The notes beneath the pieces are model-generated. The model searched no databases and had not been told where the DNA came from. It worked only from the letters and a program-made list of their open reading frames with translations. From Gemmatimonadota bacterium (GTDB taxonomy: Bacteria; Gemmatimonadota; Gemmatimonadetes; Longimicrobiales; Longimicrobiaceae), in the NCBI GenBank assembly GCA_019348475.1, contig JAHWJJ010000017.1, positions 1 through 19,340 on the forward strand: a DNA stretch of 19,340 bases. Reading direction: 5' to 3'. This document shows, in pieces, positions 6,922-14,101 of the stretch (position 1 is its first letter; each line of letters begins with the position of its first letter). The translations under genes were made by a program, and so were the position numbers.

Positions 6922-8073
6922 GTGCCCGCCCTGGACCTTTTTCACTGGCCCCACTTCGAGCGCCGCAAGGCCCGGCGCGACGACGGCGGGTGGCCAACGC
7001 TGTCGTTCTTCTGCGAGCTGCGCGGGCCCGAGCTGGCGCGGCTGTTCGAGGACGAGGCGCTGATCCCGCTGCTGCTGCGCCTGGGCGCGACCGTCACCAT
7101 CGGGCTGGTGGACCTGAGCCGCGAGCGCGCGGAGGTGGTGCGGCGTCTGAACGCGATGGGAGTGCCGGTCGCGGCGTGGCTGCTGCTGCCGGAGGAAAGC
7201 GGCTACTGGTGCAACGCGCACAACCCCGCCGAGGCGTGGGAGCGCTACGGCGACTTTCTGGCCTGGACGCGCGCGCACGGGCTGCGCTGGGAGCGCGTGG
7301 GCATCGACATCGAGCCCAACATCGACGAGGTGCGCGCCGTTCGCCAGCGGCCGCTGGCGCTGCTGCGGGCGCTGCCGCGCATCTTTCGCTGCATCAGCCG
7401 CAACCGCGAGATCTACCAGGGGCTGGTGGCGCGCATCCACGCCGACGGCTATCCCGTGGACGCGTACGTGTTTCCGTTCATCCACACCGAGCGCGAGGCG
7501 GGCACGGAGGTGCTGCAGCGCATCACGGGGATGATCGACCTGCGCGTGGACCGCGAGATCGCCATGCTGTACACCAGCTTCGCGCGCCCGCACGGGGAAG
7601 GCTTCCTGGATTTCTACGCCAAATTCTTTCCCGCGGTGGCCGTGGGCGTCACGGGGGGCGGCGTGGAGGAGGGGCTGGACCCGCCGCCGCCGCTTTCGTG
7701 GGACGAGTTCGCCCGCGACCTGCGGCTGGCGCGGCGCCACACCCGCGACATCCACGTGTTCAGCCTGGAGGGGTGCGTGGAGCGCGGGTACCTGGAGCGG
7801 CTGGTGCACTTCGACTGGTCGGTGCCCACGCACGCACCGCCCGACGCCATGGAGCGCGCCGCCGAGCTCACCCGGCGCATGCGGTTCGCGCTGCGCGCGC
7901 TGGACCGTCCGCACGTGGCCTCGCTGGCCGCCACCGCCGCCGTCGTGGTGCCCATCGGCGTGCTGGGCCTGGCCGTCCACCTGCTCGGCCGCAAGAACGG
8001 CGACGCGCCGGACCCGGAGCCGCCGGACGCGAACGCCCAGGCGGAGGCGGAGGCGGCCCCGCTCTCATCCTGA
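6922..8073 (+). CDS. Unrecognised predicted TIM-barrel protein with C-terminal membrane anchor
   Basis: I cannot name this 383-residue protein. Residues 20-310 read as a repeating strand-helix pattern of a beta/alpha barrel: VTIGLVD (58-64), VPVAAWLLLPEESGYWCN (81-98), RVGIDIEPN (115-123), DAYVFPFIHTERE (160-172), EIAMLYTSF (192-200), AVGVTGGG (220-227), IHVFSLEG (277-284). The acidic pair D119 and E121 in GIDIEP sits at a strand end, as catalytic acids do in several glycoside hydrolases (GH18 has a related DxDxE), so a glycan-acting enzyme is a guess. Residues 331-356 form a membrane helix followed by an acidic, Ala-rich tail. GTG 6922 is chosen because GGAG lies 4 nt upstream and because the frame upstream of it is repeat-like. 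Confidence 0.75.
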   Translation: MPALDLFHWPHFERRKARRDDGGWPTLSFFCELRGPELARLFEDEALIPLLLRLGATVTIGLVDLSRERAEVVRRLNAMGVPVAAWLLLPEESGYWCNAHNPAEAWERYGDFLAWTRAHGLRWERVGIDIEPNIDEVRAVRQRPLALLRALPRIFRCISRNREIYQGLVARIHADGYPVDAYVFPFIHTEREAGTEVLQRITGMIDLRVDREIAMLYTSFARPHGEGFLDFYAKFFPAVAVGVTGGGVEEGLDPPPPLSWDEFARDLRLARRHTRDIHVFSLEGCVERGYLERLVHFDWSVPTHAPPDAMERAAELTRRMRFALRALDRPHVASLAATAAVVVPIGVLGLAVHLLGRKNGDAPDPEPPDANAQAEAEAAPLSS

Positions 8074-8139
8074 CTCCAGACCCGACAGGCTGATTCCTGA
8101 GCCGGCTGCGCTGACCCTGTGGAACGGACCGCAGTTCAA

Positions 8140-8164
8140 CCTCCCCCACGCGTCTGGGGGGAGG
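8140..8164. terminator. Strong GC hairpin between convergent genes
   Basis: CCTCCCCC (8140-8147) pairs with GGGGGAGG (8157-8164) across a 9-nt loop. It lies between the 3' ends of the convergent genes 6922-8073 and 8234-8938, where a bidirectional terminator is expected. There is no clear T-run, so it may instead be an intergenic repeat. Confidence 0.45.
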
Positions 8165-8233
8165 TGCGAGCCTGAGCGAGCGAGGGGGCGCGGCGCGGTC
8201 CGGCCATTCCTGCTCAATTTTGACCGTGCATCT

Positions 8234-8938
8234 TCACACGCCGCAACCGCCCTCCGCCGTCGAAGGCGGGTCCAGCCACCCCGGCGGCAGGTCATCCACC
8301 GTGTCCACGTCCGTCAGGACCTCCAGCAGCGCCGGCGCCACGCCCGCGGCGGCCAGGCGCTCCAGCGTCGTGCGCAGCACGTGCGGCGTGCTCCATTCCA
8401 TCGCCTCGAACGGCCCGTCCACCATCCCGCGCAGCCCCAGCAGGTAATATCCCCCGTCGCGCGCCGGGCCGATCACGGCGGGATGCGCATCCAGCAGATC
8501 GAAGGCCCGGCGGAGCAGCGCGGCGCTCACCTCCGGCAGGTCGGATCCCACGATCACCACCCGCTCCGCGCCGCCCTCGAACGCGCGCGCAAAGGCGTCC
8601 CGCATCCGCGCGCCCAGGTCGCCCTCCGCCTGCGGAAGGTACAGGGGGCCGTCCCCCAGCCACGCGCGCACGGCATCGCCCGCCTCCGCCGGGGCGTAGT
8701 GGACGCGCACCGCCACGCCGTCGGCAGCCAGGGCGCGGACCTCGGCGAGAGTGTGCTCGGCCAGACGGCGGTAGATGCGGAGCGCCGCCTGGTCACCGGC
8801 CGCGGCGGCAAGGCGCGTCTTGACGCGGCCCGCGACCGGCGCGCGGACGAACACCAGCACCGCGCGGCGCGGCGGGCGTGGCTTGCTCCGTGCAGAGGCG
8901 CCGGAAACATTTTGTGAGCTGAAACCCTGGGATGTCAC
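8234..8938 (-). CDS. TIGR04282/DUF2064-type glycosyltransferase (arsenosugar-biosynthesis family)
   Basis: A GT-A-fold nucleotidyl/glycosyltransferase of about 208-234 residues. Family blocks are clear: VFVRAPVAGRVKTRLA near the N-terminus, DLGARMRDAF, VVIVGSDLP (acidic metal site), GPARDGGYYLLGL and WSTPHVLRTTLERL. Members of this family are often linked to arsenosugar synthesis, but no arsenic gene is visible here, so the substrate is open. The longest frame starts at GTG 8938, which overlaps the divergent ATG at 8932. The only other in-frame start is GTG 8860 (MLVFVRAP). GTGACA (8933-8938) and CAAAAT (8909-8914), 18 bp apart, could be a promoter, which would favour 8860. Confidence 0.85.
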   Translation of the reverse strand: MTSQGFSSQNVSGASARSKPRPPRRAVLVFVRAPVAGRVKTRLAAAAGDQAALRIYRRLAEHTLAEVRALAADGVAVRVHYAPAEAGDAVRAWLGDGPLYLPQAEGDLGARMRDAFARAFEGGAERVVIVGSDLPEVSAALLRRAFDLLDAHPAVIGPARDGGYYLLGLRGMVDGPFEAMEWSTPHVLRTTLERLAAAGVAPALLEVLTDVDTVDDLPPGWLDPPSTAEGGCGV

Positions 8939-9723
8939 GCCGGATGTCGAGAAGTGATGACGGGGCGCGGTGGCGCCTGGCGGGAGTGGCGGCGGCTTCT
9001 GCCGGGCTGGTGGGGGTGGCGTGGATGGCGGACGTGGCGCGGCGCCGGCGCGAGGCGCGCCGGCTGCACCGGCGGATGGTGGACCTGCTGCTGAACGCGC
9101 TGTATGCCGGCGACCCCGTGACCGCGCGCCACAGCCGCCGCGTCGCGGACCTCAGCTTTGCGCTGGCCGAGGCGGTAGGGATGCGCGGGCGCGATCTGCA
9201 CACCCTGCGCGTGGCCGCCCTGCTGCACGACATGGGAAAGATCGACGACCGCTTCTTTCACATCGTCCACTCGCGCACCCCGCTGAGCGAGGCGGAGCGC
9301 GCGCAGATCAAGAACCACCCGCACGAGAGCGCGCACATCCTTGCGCCGCTGGAGGCGGAGCATCCCGGCATCACGCAGATCGTCTCCACGCACCACGAGT
9401 GCTGGGACGGCAGCGGCTACCCGCACGGGCTGCAGGAGCTGGAGATTCCGCTGGAGGCGCGCATCATTGCCGTGGCCGACGCTTTCGACGCCATGACCCA
9501 GCCGCGCAAGTACCGCGAGGCCATGCCGGTGGACGACGCGCTCAGGGCACTGCGCGAGGGCGCCGGGTCGCAGTTCGACCCCGCGCTGGTGCACCTGGCG
9601 GAGGCCGAGCCCGTCCGCGCGGTGTGGGAGCAGATCGTGAACCGGGACGTTTTTGGCGAGGGGTGCGAGGCGGACGAAGCCGCCGGAGGTGCGGAGGAGA
9701 AGGCGACCGCCGCGGCCGATTGA
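8932..9723 (+). CDS. Membrane-anchored HD-GYP-type phosphodiesterase
   Basis: The 263-residue protein has one N-terminal membrane helix (about 16-33) followed by a basic stretch and a cytosolic HD-GYP domain (about 45-235). Metal and signature residues: H67, H99-D100 (LLHDMGK), H119 and H121 (NHPHES), H154-H155 (THHECWDGSGYP, GYP at 162-164) and D183 (VADAFDAMT). HD-GYP proteins typically hydrolyse cyclic di-GMP; here the canonical motif is intact, so activity is likely. There is no receiver or sensor domain. ATG 8932 and ATG 8944 are both possible and neither has a good SD. It ends in an Ala/Glu-rich tail and is convergent with the Nif3-type gene. Confidence 0.88.
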   Translation: MSRRMSRSDDGARWRLAGVAAASAGLVGVAWMADVARRRREARRLHRRMVDLLLNALYAGDPVTARHSRRVADLSFALAEAVGMRGRDLHTLRVAALLHDMGKIDDRFFHIVHSRTPLSEAERAQIKNHPHESAHILAPLEAEHPGITQIVSTHHECWDGSGYPHGLQELEIPLEARIIAVADAFDAMTQPRKYREAMPVDDALRALREGAGSQFDPALVHLAEAEPVRAVWEQIVNRDVFGEGCEADEAAGGAEEKATAAAD

Positions 9724-9768
9724 TCGGTTCGTGAACCTTCGTTCGCTAATGATCGTTCACCAACTCGC

Positions 9769-10524
9769 TCACAGTCCGGTGGGGTGGTCGATGAAGCTCC
9801 ACTCGATCCCAAACTGCTGCTCAAGGTGCCGCCCCAGTGAGCGAACCCCAAAGGTCTCCGTGGCGTAGTGCCCGCCCAGCAGCAGGTTCACGCCGCCCTC
9901 TTCGGCGTCGAAAAAGTTGTGGTGCGCGCCCTCGCCGCTGACGAACGCGTCCAGGCCCATGCGCGCGGCGGCCGCCGTCTCGCCGCCCGCCCCGCCGGTG
10001 ATCACGCCCACGGTGCGCACGCGCTCAGGGCCGCCCGGCACCATCTTCACGTGGCCGCCCAGCAGCGCATCCAGCCGCGCGCACAGCGCTTCGCGGCGGA
10101 TGTCGATCTCTCCCCACACCCCAAGGGGAGCGCCCCTGTACTCGCCGAACGCGCCGCGGATCTGCACCCCCAGCTCGCGCGCCAGCACGGCGTTGTTCCC
10201 CACCTCCGGGTGTACGTCCAGGGGCAGGTGCGCGGCATAGAGCCCCACGTCGGCGTCCAGCAGCGCCTTCAGCCGGCGGTAGCGGCGCCCGGTGACGGGC
10301 TGGTTGCCGTCCCAGAACAGACCGTGGTGCACCAGCAGCAGGTCCGCCCCCTGGCGCACCGCCGCGTCCACCGTGTGCTGCACCGCGTCCACCGCCACGG
10401 CGATCCGGCGCACCTCGCCGCGGCCGCAGTGCACCTGCAGCCCGTTCACCGCGTTGCCGTAGTCGGGCACCTCGCGGATGCGCAGAAAGGTGTCCAGGTA
10501 GTCGACCAGGGCGCGAAAGTCCAC
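9769..10524 (-). CDS. Nif3/YbgI-family dinuclear metal-centre protein
   Basis: A 251-residue member of the Nif3-like family (E. coli YbgI is about 247 residues), widely conserved with no settled function. Dinuclear-site residues are placed as H66-H67 (LLLVHHGLFWDG), D103 (LPLDVHPEVGNN), H219 and E223 (GGHYATE). GTG 10524 (MDFRALVDYLDTFLRI) is chosen because the family normally starts a few residues before this helix. TTG 10533 and GTG 10554 are alternatives. A frame running up to 10626 is open, but its extra residues cross the DnaA-box cluster and look non-coding. No SD is visible. Confidence 0.85.
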   Translation of the reverse strand: MDFRALVDYLDTFLRIREVPDYGNAVNGLQVHCGRGEVRRIAVAVDAVQHTVDAAVRQGADLLLVHHGLFWDGNQPVTGRRYRRLKALLDADVGLYAAHLPLDVHPEVGNNAVLARELGVQIRGAFGEYRGAPLGVWGEIDIRREALCARLDALLGGHVKMVPGGPERVRTVGVITGGAGGETAAAARMGLDAFVSGEGAHHNFFDAEEGGVNLLLGGHYATETFGVRSLGRHLEQQFGIEWSFIDHPTGL

Positions 10525-10546
10525 GGCGTTCAAAGGGTTGCGCGTC

Positions 10547-10687
10547 GTATCCACAAAATTGTGGAGAACTCGGGTGGAAAACAGGGCACCCATACTGTGG
10601 AAAACAGCCAAACCGTTGGCGTGCAACGACTTGGCTGCCCCTGTTCAAGGTGTGGATAAACCCTGTAATTCTGTGGAGTTCTCCACG
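10547..10687. other. Cluster of DnaA-box-like 9-mers (candidate origin or DnaA-controlled region)
   Basis: Against the consensus TTATCCACA (reverse TGTGGATAA): TGTGGATAA at 10651-10659 is perfect. GTATCCACA (10547-10555), TGTGGAGAA (10560-10568) and TGTGGAAAA (10596-10604) each have one mismatch. GGTGGAAAA (10573-10581), TGTGGAGTT (10672-10680) and TTCTCCACG (10679-10687) have two. The stretch is visibly less GC-rich than its surroundings. It covers the 3' end of the bactofilin gene and the gap to the Nif3-type gene, close to parAB and mnmG, which commonly lie near oriC. No dnaA gene or clear AT-rich unwinding element is visible here. Confidence 0.5.
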
Positions 10688-11100
10688 CGGGCCGGCGCGG
10701 GAAGGGCCAGCGACTCGCCGCCGTCCAGCATCTGGACCTGCCCGCTGAAGCGGCACCCCTCCTCCAGCTTCAGGTGCTTGGCGAGGGCGCGGATCTGCCC
10801 CTCAATGTCGCAGGTGGCCAGCAGCTCCAGGCGGCTCTCGGCCACCACCGTGCCGCGCACCGTCCCGCCGATGACGGCGTCCTGGGTCACAACGTCGCCC
10901 ATCACCTGACCGCCGCTGGCGATGATCACCGTCTTCCCGGCGCGCACCGTCCCCTCGATTCGGCCCTCGACGCGGACCGTTCCGTCGGTGCTCACGTCGC
11001 CGACGATGCTCATCTCGGGCCCGATAATCGACGTCACGGCCTCGTTGCCCGTTCCGCGCGGCGGCACCGTACGCTCGCCGCTCTTCTTCCCACCCAGCAT
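10645..11100 (-). CDS. Bactofilin (polymer-forming cytoskeletal protein)
   Basis: Bactofilins form nucleotide-free filaments of right-handed beta-helices and scaffold cell-wall enzymes or partition proteins. This 151-residue protein has a short flexible N-terminus (1-21), a beta-helix domain (about 22-125) with the repeating pattern of Gly and small hydrophobics (IIGPEMSIVGDVSTDGTVRV, EGRIEGTVRAG, GDVVTQDAVIGGTVRGTV) and a short tail. The last 12 codons are made of DnaA-box-like sequence, giving ENSTELQGLSTP. ATG 11100 has GAGGG at a good distance. Only 8 bp separate it from the upstream M23 stop, so the two are co-transcribed. The pairing with a LytM peptidase matches a recurrent bactofilin gene context. 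Confidence 0.92.
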   Translation of the reverse strand: MLGGKKSGERTVPPRGTGNEAVTSIIGPEMSIVGDVSTDGTVRVEGRIEGTVRAGKTVIIASGGQVMGDVVTQDAVIGGTVRGTVVAESRLELLATCDIEGQIRALAKHLKLEEGCRFSGQVQMLDGGESLALPAPARVENSTELQGLSTP

Positions 11101-11108
11101 CTCGTCCC

Positions 11109-11915
11109 TCAGTTCGGGTTGTGGATCAGGGCGCTGGGGTCCACCGGGCGCCCGTCCTTGCGGATCTCGAAGTGCAGGTGCGGCGCCGTCGACACGCCGG
11201 TGCTCCCGCTGAGGGCGATCACCCGCCCCTGGTGCACGGGCTCGCGCGCCTGCACCAGGAGGGACGATGCGTGCGCGTACAGCGACTCGTACCCCTCGGG
11301 GTGCGCGATGCGCACGAACCTGCCGTACACGCTGTCCTCGCCCACCTCGGCCACGGTGCCGCCGCCGGAGGCCAGGATCTGCGATCCCGACGCCACCGCG
11401 ATGTCCATGCCCGGGTGGCTGCCGCGGATGCGCGCCAGGTGCCCGCGCGTCACGAACCCCGGCGCCGCGAGCGGCCAGCCGCGGGGCAGGGAAGAGCGCG
11501 GCCGGGCGGCGGCGGACTCCGGCTGCGCGTCCGCGGGGGGATCGGCCGCCTCGGCGCTCGCCGCCGGCGCCGCGGGATCGATGGCCGGCAGGGAAGCCGA
11601 GTCCGCGCCGAGCATCGAGCGGACCTTGGCGTATTCCGCGGAGAGCCGCTCCACCGTCTCGCCCAGCTCGCGCACGCGCACGCGGTCGCGGCGCAGCTCG
11701 CGCACCTCGGCGGTCAGCCCGGGCACGCGCGCCGCCTGCGCCGCCAGCCAGAACCACGACCCCGCCATCAGCAGCAGCACGAACGCCAGCACCCCGGCCC
11801 CGGTCAGCATCGCCCTCACGCGCCGATAACTCAGCTCGTACGAGCGGGTGCTGCCGGGGTCGCGGCCGTGCGGAATCCAGATGAAGGTCATCTGCCGGTC
11901 GTCGTCGCGAGGCAT
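11109..11915 (-). CDS. Membrane-anchored M23 (LytM) peptidase
   Basis: The 268-residue protein has a cytosolic N-terminus (1-35), one membrane helix (about 36-58), a coiled coil (about 63-102, Arg/Glu-rich heptads), a Pro/Ala linker, and a LytM domain (about 145-262). Zn and catalytic residues are complete: H167 and D171 (SHPGMD), H215 (YAHASS), H246 and H248 (HLHFE). It is therefore likely an active endopeptidase on peptidoglycan cross-links, not a degenerate activator. The start ATG 11915 follows an octamer array and lacks an SD; ATG 11891 (MTFIWIPHG) is an alternative. It lies just upstream of bactofilin and downstream of parB. Confidence 0.9.
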   Translation of the reverse strand: MPRDDDRQMTFIWIPHGRDPGSTRSYELSYRRVRAMLTGAGVLAFVLLLMAGSWFWLAAQAARVPGLTAEVRELRRDRVRVRELGETVERLSAEYAKVRSMLGADSASLPAIDPAAPAASAEAADPPADAQPESAAARPRSSLPRGWPLAAPGFVTRGHLARIRGSHPGMDIAVASGSQILASGGGTVAEVGEDSVYGRFVRIAHPEGYESLYAHASSLLVQAREPVHQGRVIALSGSTGVSTAPHLHFEIRKDGRPVDPSALIHNPN

Positions 11916-11918
11916 GGA

Positions 11919-11953
11919 GTGCGTGAGTGCGTGAGTGCGAAAGTGCGAAAGTG
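11919..11953. repeat. Composite octamer array, 2 + 2 units (inverted relative to 16217-16328)
   Basis: GTGCGTGA twice, then GTGCGAAA twice, ending in GTG. These are the reverse complements of the two octamers that build the large array at 16217-16328, in the same relative order when read on the minus strand. It lies immediately upstream of the M23 start. Confidence 0.8.
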
Positions 11954-12023
11954 GGGCGGCATCACTCAAAGAATACACCAGCAACGAGTGCGAGTCCGCC
12001 GGAGCGGGGGATCACTACCGCAC

Positions 12024-12047
12024 TGACGCACTCACGCACTCACGCAC
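12024..12047. repeat. Octamer array, 3 units, abutting the parB stop
   Basis: TGACGCAC followed by TCACGCAC twice. The last base is also the first base of the parB stop codon (12047-12049, read on the minus strand). It belongs to the same family as the arrays at 11919-11953 and 16217-16328, and here lies between parB and the M23 gene. Confidence 0.75.
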
Positions 12048-12952
12048 TATCTCCTGGCTTCCGAGCCCAGGAGCAGCTCCAGGACGCGGTCGAAGTCGTC
12101 CGGGTTCAGGAACGGGATCTCGATGCGGCCGGCGCTCCCCCCCTGCACGCGAATGCGCACCTGCGTGCCGAACGCGCGCTGCAGCTCCCCCTCCAGGTGC
12201 CGCAGGTGCGCGTCGCCGCGCGTGGGCTCGAGGGGCGCGGCCCCGGCCTTCGGCGCCGGACGGCGGTCGCGCACCCGCTCTTCCACCGCGCGCACCGTCA
12301 TTCCCGTGTCTGCGGCCGTCCGCGCCAGGTCCGCCATCTCGCGCTCATCCTCCAGCCCCAGCAGCGCACGGGCGTGGCCCATCAGCAGCTTTCCTTCGTC
12401 CAGCAGCCGGTGCACGGACGCGGGAAGCGAGAGCAGGCGCAGCAGGTTGGCCACGGTGCTCCGCTCGCGCCCTACGCTCTGGGCCACCTCGGCCTGCGTA
12501 AAGCCGAAGTCGTCCATCAGCCGCTTGTACGCCGTGGCCTCTTCCAGCGGCGACAGGTCGGCGCGCTGCACGTTCTCGACGATGGCCAGCACCAGCATGG
12601 CCCGGTCGTCCAGCTCGCGCACCACCACGGGCACTTCGGACCACCCCAGCCGCCGCACCGCCCGCCAGCGCCGCTCGCCAGCCACCAGCTCCCACTCGGC
12701 CCCCTCTGCCGCGCCGTCTTTTGCGCGGCGGACCACCAGCGGCTGCAGCAGCCCGTTCTGGCGGATCGAGTCCTCCAGCTCCGCCAGCTGCTCGGGGGTG
12801 AACTCCCGCCGCGGCTGAAAGGGGTTGGGGGTGATGCGCGACGTGGGAACGGAGGTGACCGGCTCTCCCGCGCCGGCCGCCGGTTCCGCGTTGTACTCGC
12901 CGAGCAGCGCGCTCAGGCCCTTGCCCAGGCGGGGCTTTTTTGCCATGGCCAT
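12047..12952 (-). CDS. parB: Chromosome-partitioning protein ParB
   Basis: ParB is a CTP-dependent DNA clamp that loads at parS and spreads. In this 301-residue protein the N-terminal LGKGLSALLGE (9-19) matches the peptide that stimulates ParA ATPase. The CTP-binding domain holds GERRWRA (92-98) and ENVQRADLSPLEEA (126-139). A helix-turn-helix (141-166, FTQAEVAQSVGRERSTVANLL) contacts parS. The region after 235 is a linker and a C-terminal dimerisation domain. ATG 12952 has GGGGGAG 7 nt upstream; M3 is an alternative. Only 4 nt separate it from the parA stop. Two perfect parS sites lie within 3.2 kb upstream. Confidence 0.97.
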   Translation of the reverse strand: MAMAKKPRLGKGLSALLGEYNAEPAAGAGEPVTSVPTSRITPNPFQPRREFTPEQLAELEDSIRQNGLLQPLVVRRAKDGAAEGAEWELVAGERRWRAVRRLGWSEVPVVVRELDDRAMLVLAIVENVQRADLSPLEEATAYKRLMDDFGFTQAEVAQSVGRERSTVANLLRLLSLPASVHRLLDEGKLLMGHARALLGLEDEREMADLARTAADTGMTVRAVEERVRDRRPAPKAGAAPLEPTRGDAHLRHLEGELQRAFGTQVRIRVQGGSAGRIEIPFLNPDDFDRVLELLLGSEARR

Positions 12953-12956
12953 GCGC

Positions 12957-13790
12957 CTACTCCCCCGCCGCCATCGCCGTGGGCTCCACGTCCTCGGCGG
13001 CCGGGCCGGCCGCGGACGCCTTGCGCCCCTTGCGGGCGATGACCTCCTTGGCGAGAGACAGGTAGCTCTTGGCGCCGACGGAGATCACGTCGTACAGCAC
13101 GATCGGCTTTCCGAAGCTCGGCGCCTCGGCGATGCGCACGTTACGGGGGATGGTGGTGCGGTAGACCTTGGGGCCGAAGTACTCCTTGGCCTCCTCCGCC
13201 ACCTGCCGCGAAAGGTTGAGCCGCCCGTCGTACATGGTCAGCAGCACGCCCTCGATCTGCAGCCGCGGGTTCAGGTTCTTCTGCACGATGGTCACCGTGT
13301 TCAGCAGCTGCGACAGCCCCTCGAGTGCGTAGAACTCGCACTGGATAGGGATGAGCACCGAGTCGGCCGCCGCCAGCGTGTTCAGGGTGAGCAGGCCCAG
13401 CGACGGAGGGCAGTCGATGAGCACGTACTCGTACTCGCCGCGCACGGTGGCCAGCGCCTCGCGCAGGATGTTCTCGCGCCCCTTGCGGTTGACGAGCTCC
13501 ACCTCGGCGCCCACCAGGTCGCGGGTGGCGGGGAGCACGTCCAGATAGGGGAAGTGGACCTCATGGATCAGGGTGTCCACCGCCGGCATGCCGTCGATGA
13601 GCACGTCGTAGATGGAGCGCTCCACCTCGTCTTTGTCCACGCCCAGCCCGCTGGTTGCGTTCCCCTGCGGGTCCATGTCGATGACGAGCGTCTTTTTCTC
13701 GGCCACCGCCAGGCAGGCGCCCAGGTTGATGGCCGTGGTGGTCTTGCCGACGCCGCCCTTCTGGTTTGCGATGGCGATGATGCGCGACAC
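12957..13790 (-). CDS. parA: Chromosome-partitioning ATPase ParA (Soj)
   Basis: A 277-residue Walker-type ATPase that binds nucleoid DNA as an ATP dimer and is moved by ParB-parS. Deviant Walker A KGGVGKTT (11-18) with the signature lysine K11, Walker A' VIDMDPQGNAT, and Walker B LIDCPPSLGLLT are all present. The short N-terminus without a DNA-binding HTH is typical of chromosomal Soj-type ParA. GTG 13790 (MSRIIAIANQ) is preceded by GAGGA at 5 nt; a longer frame to 13994 would cross parS and the promoter and is not credible. The C-terminal 25 residues are Ala/Glu-rich. It forms an operon with parB. Confidence 0.97.
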   Translation of the reverse strand: MSRIIAIANQKGGVGKTTTAINLGACLAVAEKKTLVIDMDPQGNATSGLGVDKDEVERSIYDVLIDGMPAVDTLIHEVHFPYLDVLPATRDLVGAEVELVNRKGRENILREALATVRGEYEYVLIDCPPSLGLLTLNTLAAADSVLIPIQCEFYALEGLSQLLNTVTIVQKNLNPRLQIEGVLLTMYDGRLNLSRQVAEEAKEYFGPKVYRTTIPRNVRIAEAPSFGKPIVLYDVISVGAKSYLSLAKEVIARKGRKASAAGPAAEDVEPTAMAAGE

Positions 13791-13832
13791 GCTCGTCCTC
13801 AGCCGAAGGATGGGGTGTGGGGGGTGCGACGG

Positions 13833-13862
13833 AATATACGCGCGCGCGGGCGCGCGTGGAAA
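13833..13862 (-). promoter_or_regulatory. Candidate parAB promoter with an alternating CG spacer
   Basis: On the minus strand TTTCCA (13857-13862) and TATATT (13833-13838) are 18 bp apart. The -10 matches at 5 of 6 and the -35 at 4 of 6 positions. The predicted transcript starts near 13826, giving a leader of about 36 nt before the GTG at 13790. The spacer is almost entirely alternating C and G. The upstream edge lies 40 bp from parS 1. Confidence 0.5.
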
Positions 13863-13901
13863 GGTGGAGACGCGGCCGCGAGCGATCCCGCCGCGCGGCG
13901 G

Positions 13902-13917
13902 TGTTCCACGTGGAACA
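13902..13917. other. parS: parS site 1
   Basis: TGTTCCACGTGGAACA, a perfect 16-bp palindrome fitting the bacterial parS consensus TGTTNCACGTGNAACA. It lies 112 bp upstream of the parA start, beyond the candidate promoter, so ParB binding could also influence parAB expression. Confidence 0.95.
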
Positions 13918-13996
13918 CACCGTGCTCCAGAAACTCCTGCGGACGCGCGAACTGCTACGGGCGCGGAGGCCGAGCGCCGCGGAACGGGAGCCATGC

Positions 13997-14101
13997 GGAG
14001 CGAATTTCGCGCAAAAATCGCGTTCGCCGCGTTCCGCCCCTCCGAACGGCCCGGTGGATTCCGCGGGTGGAGATCGCGCGTTTATCGCGAACCTCGAAAG
14101 C
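13997..14101 (+). repeat. Dispersed 105-bp repeat, copy 1
   Basis: The copy aligns without gaps to the reverse complement of 18431-18535. Three blocks are nearly identical: GCGAATTTCGCGCAAAAATC, AACGGCCCGGTGGA and a 30-base block containing GATCGCGCGTTTATCGCGAA. They are separated by variable spacers of identical length. Block ends are self-complementary (TCGCG...CGCGA). It lies between the mnmG stop and parS 1 / the parA promoter. No longer gene is credible here. Confidence 0.85.

Noticed and set aside
8234..8938. Arsenic resistance or arsenosugar gene cluster
   Set aside because: Only the glycosyltransferase-family gene is present; no methyltransferase, reductase or transporter for arsenic is nearby.
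10525..10626. N-terminal extension of the Nif3-type protein
   Set aside because: The extra residues cross the DnaA-box cluster and have no counterpart in the family; the gene's own fold starts near GTG 10524.
13791..13994. N-terminal extension of ParA up to 13994
   Set aside because: It would translate the promoter and parS 1; GTG 13790 has an SD and matches the family start.
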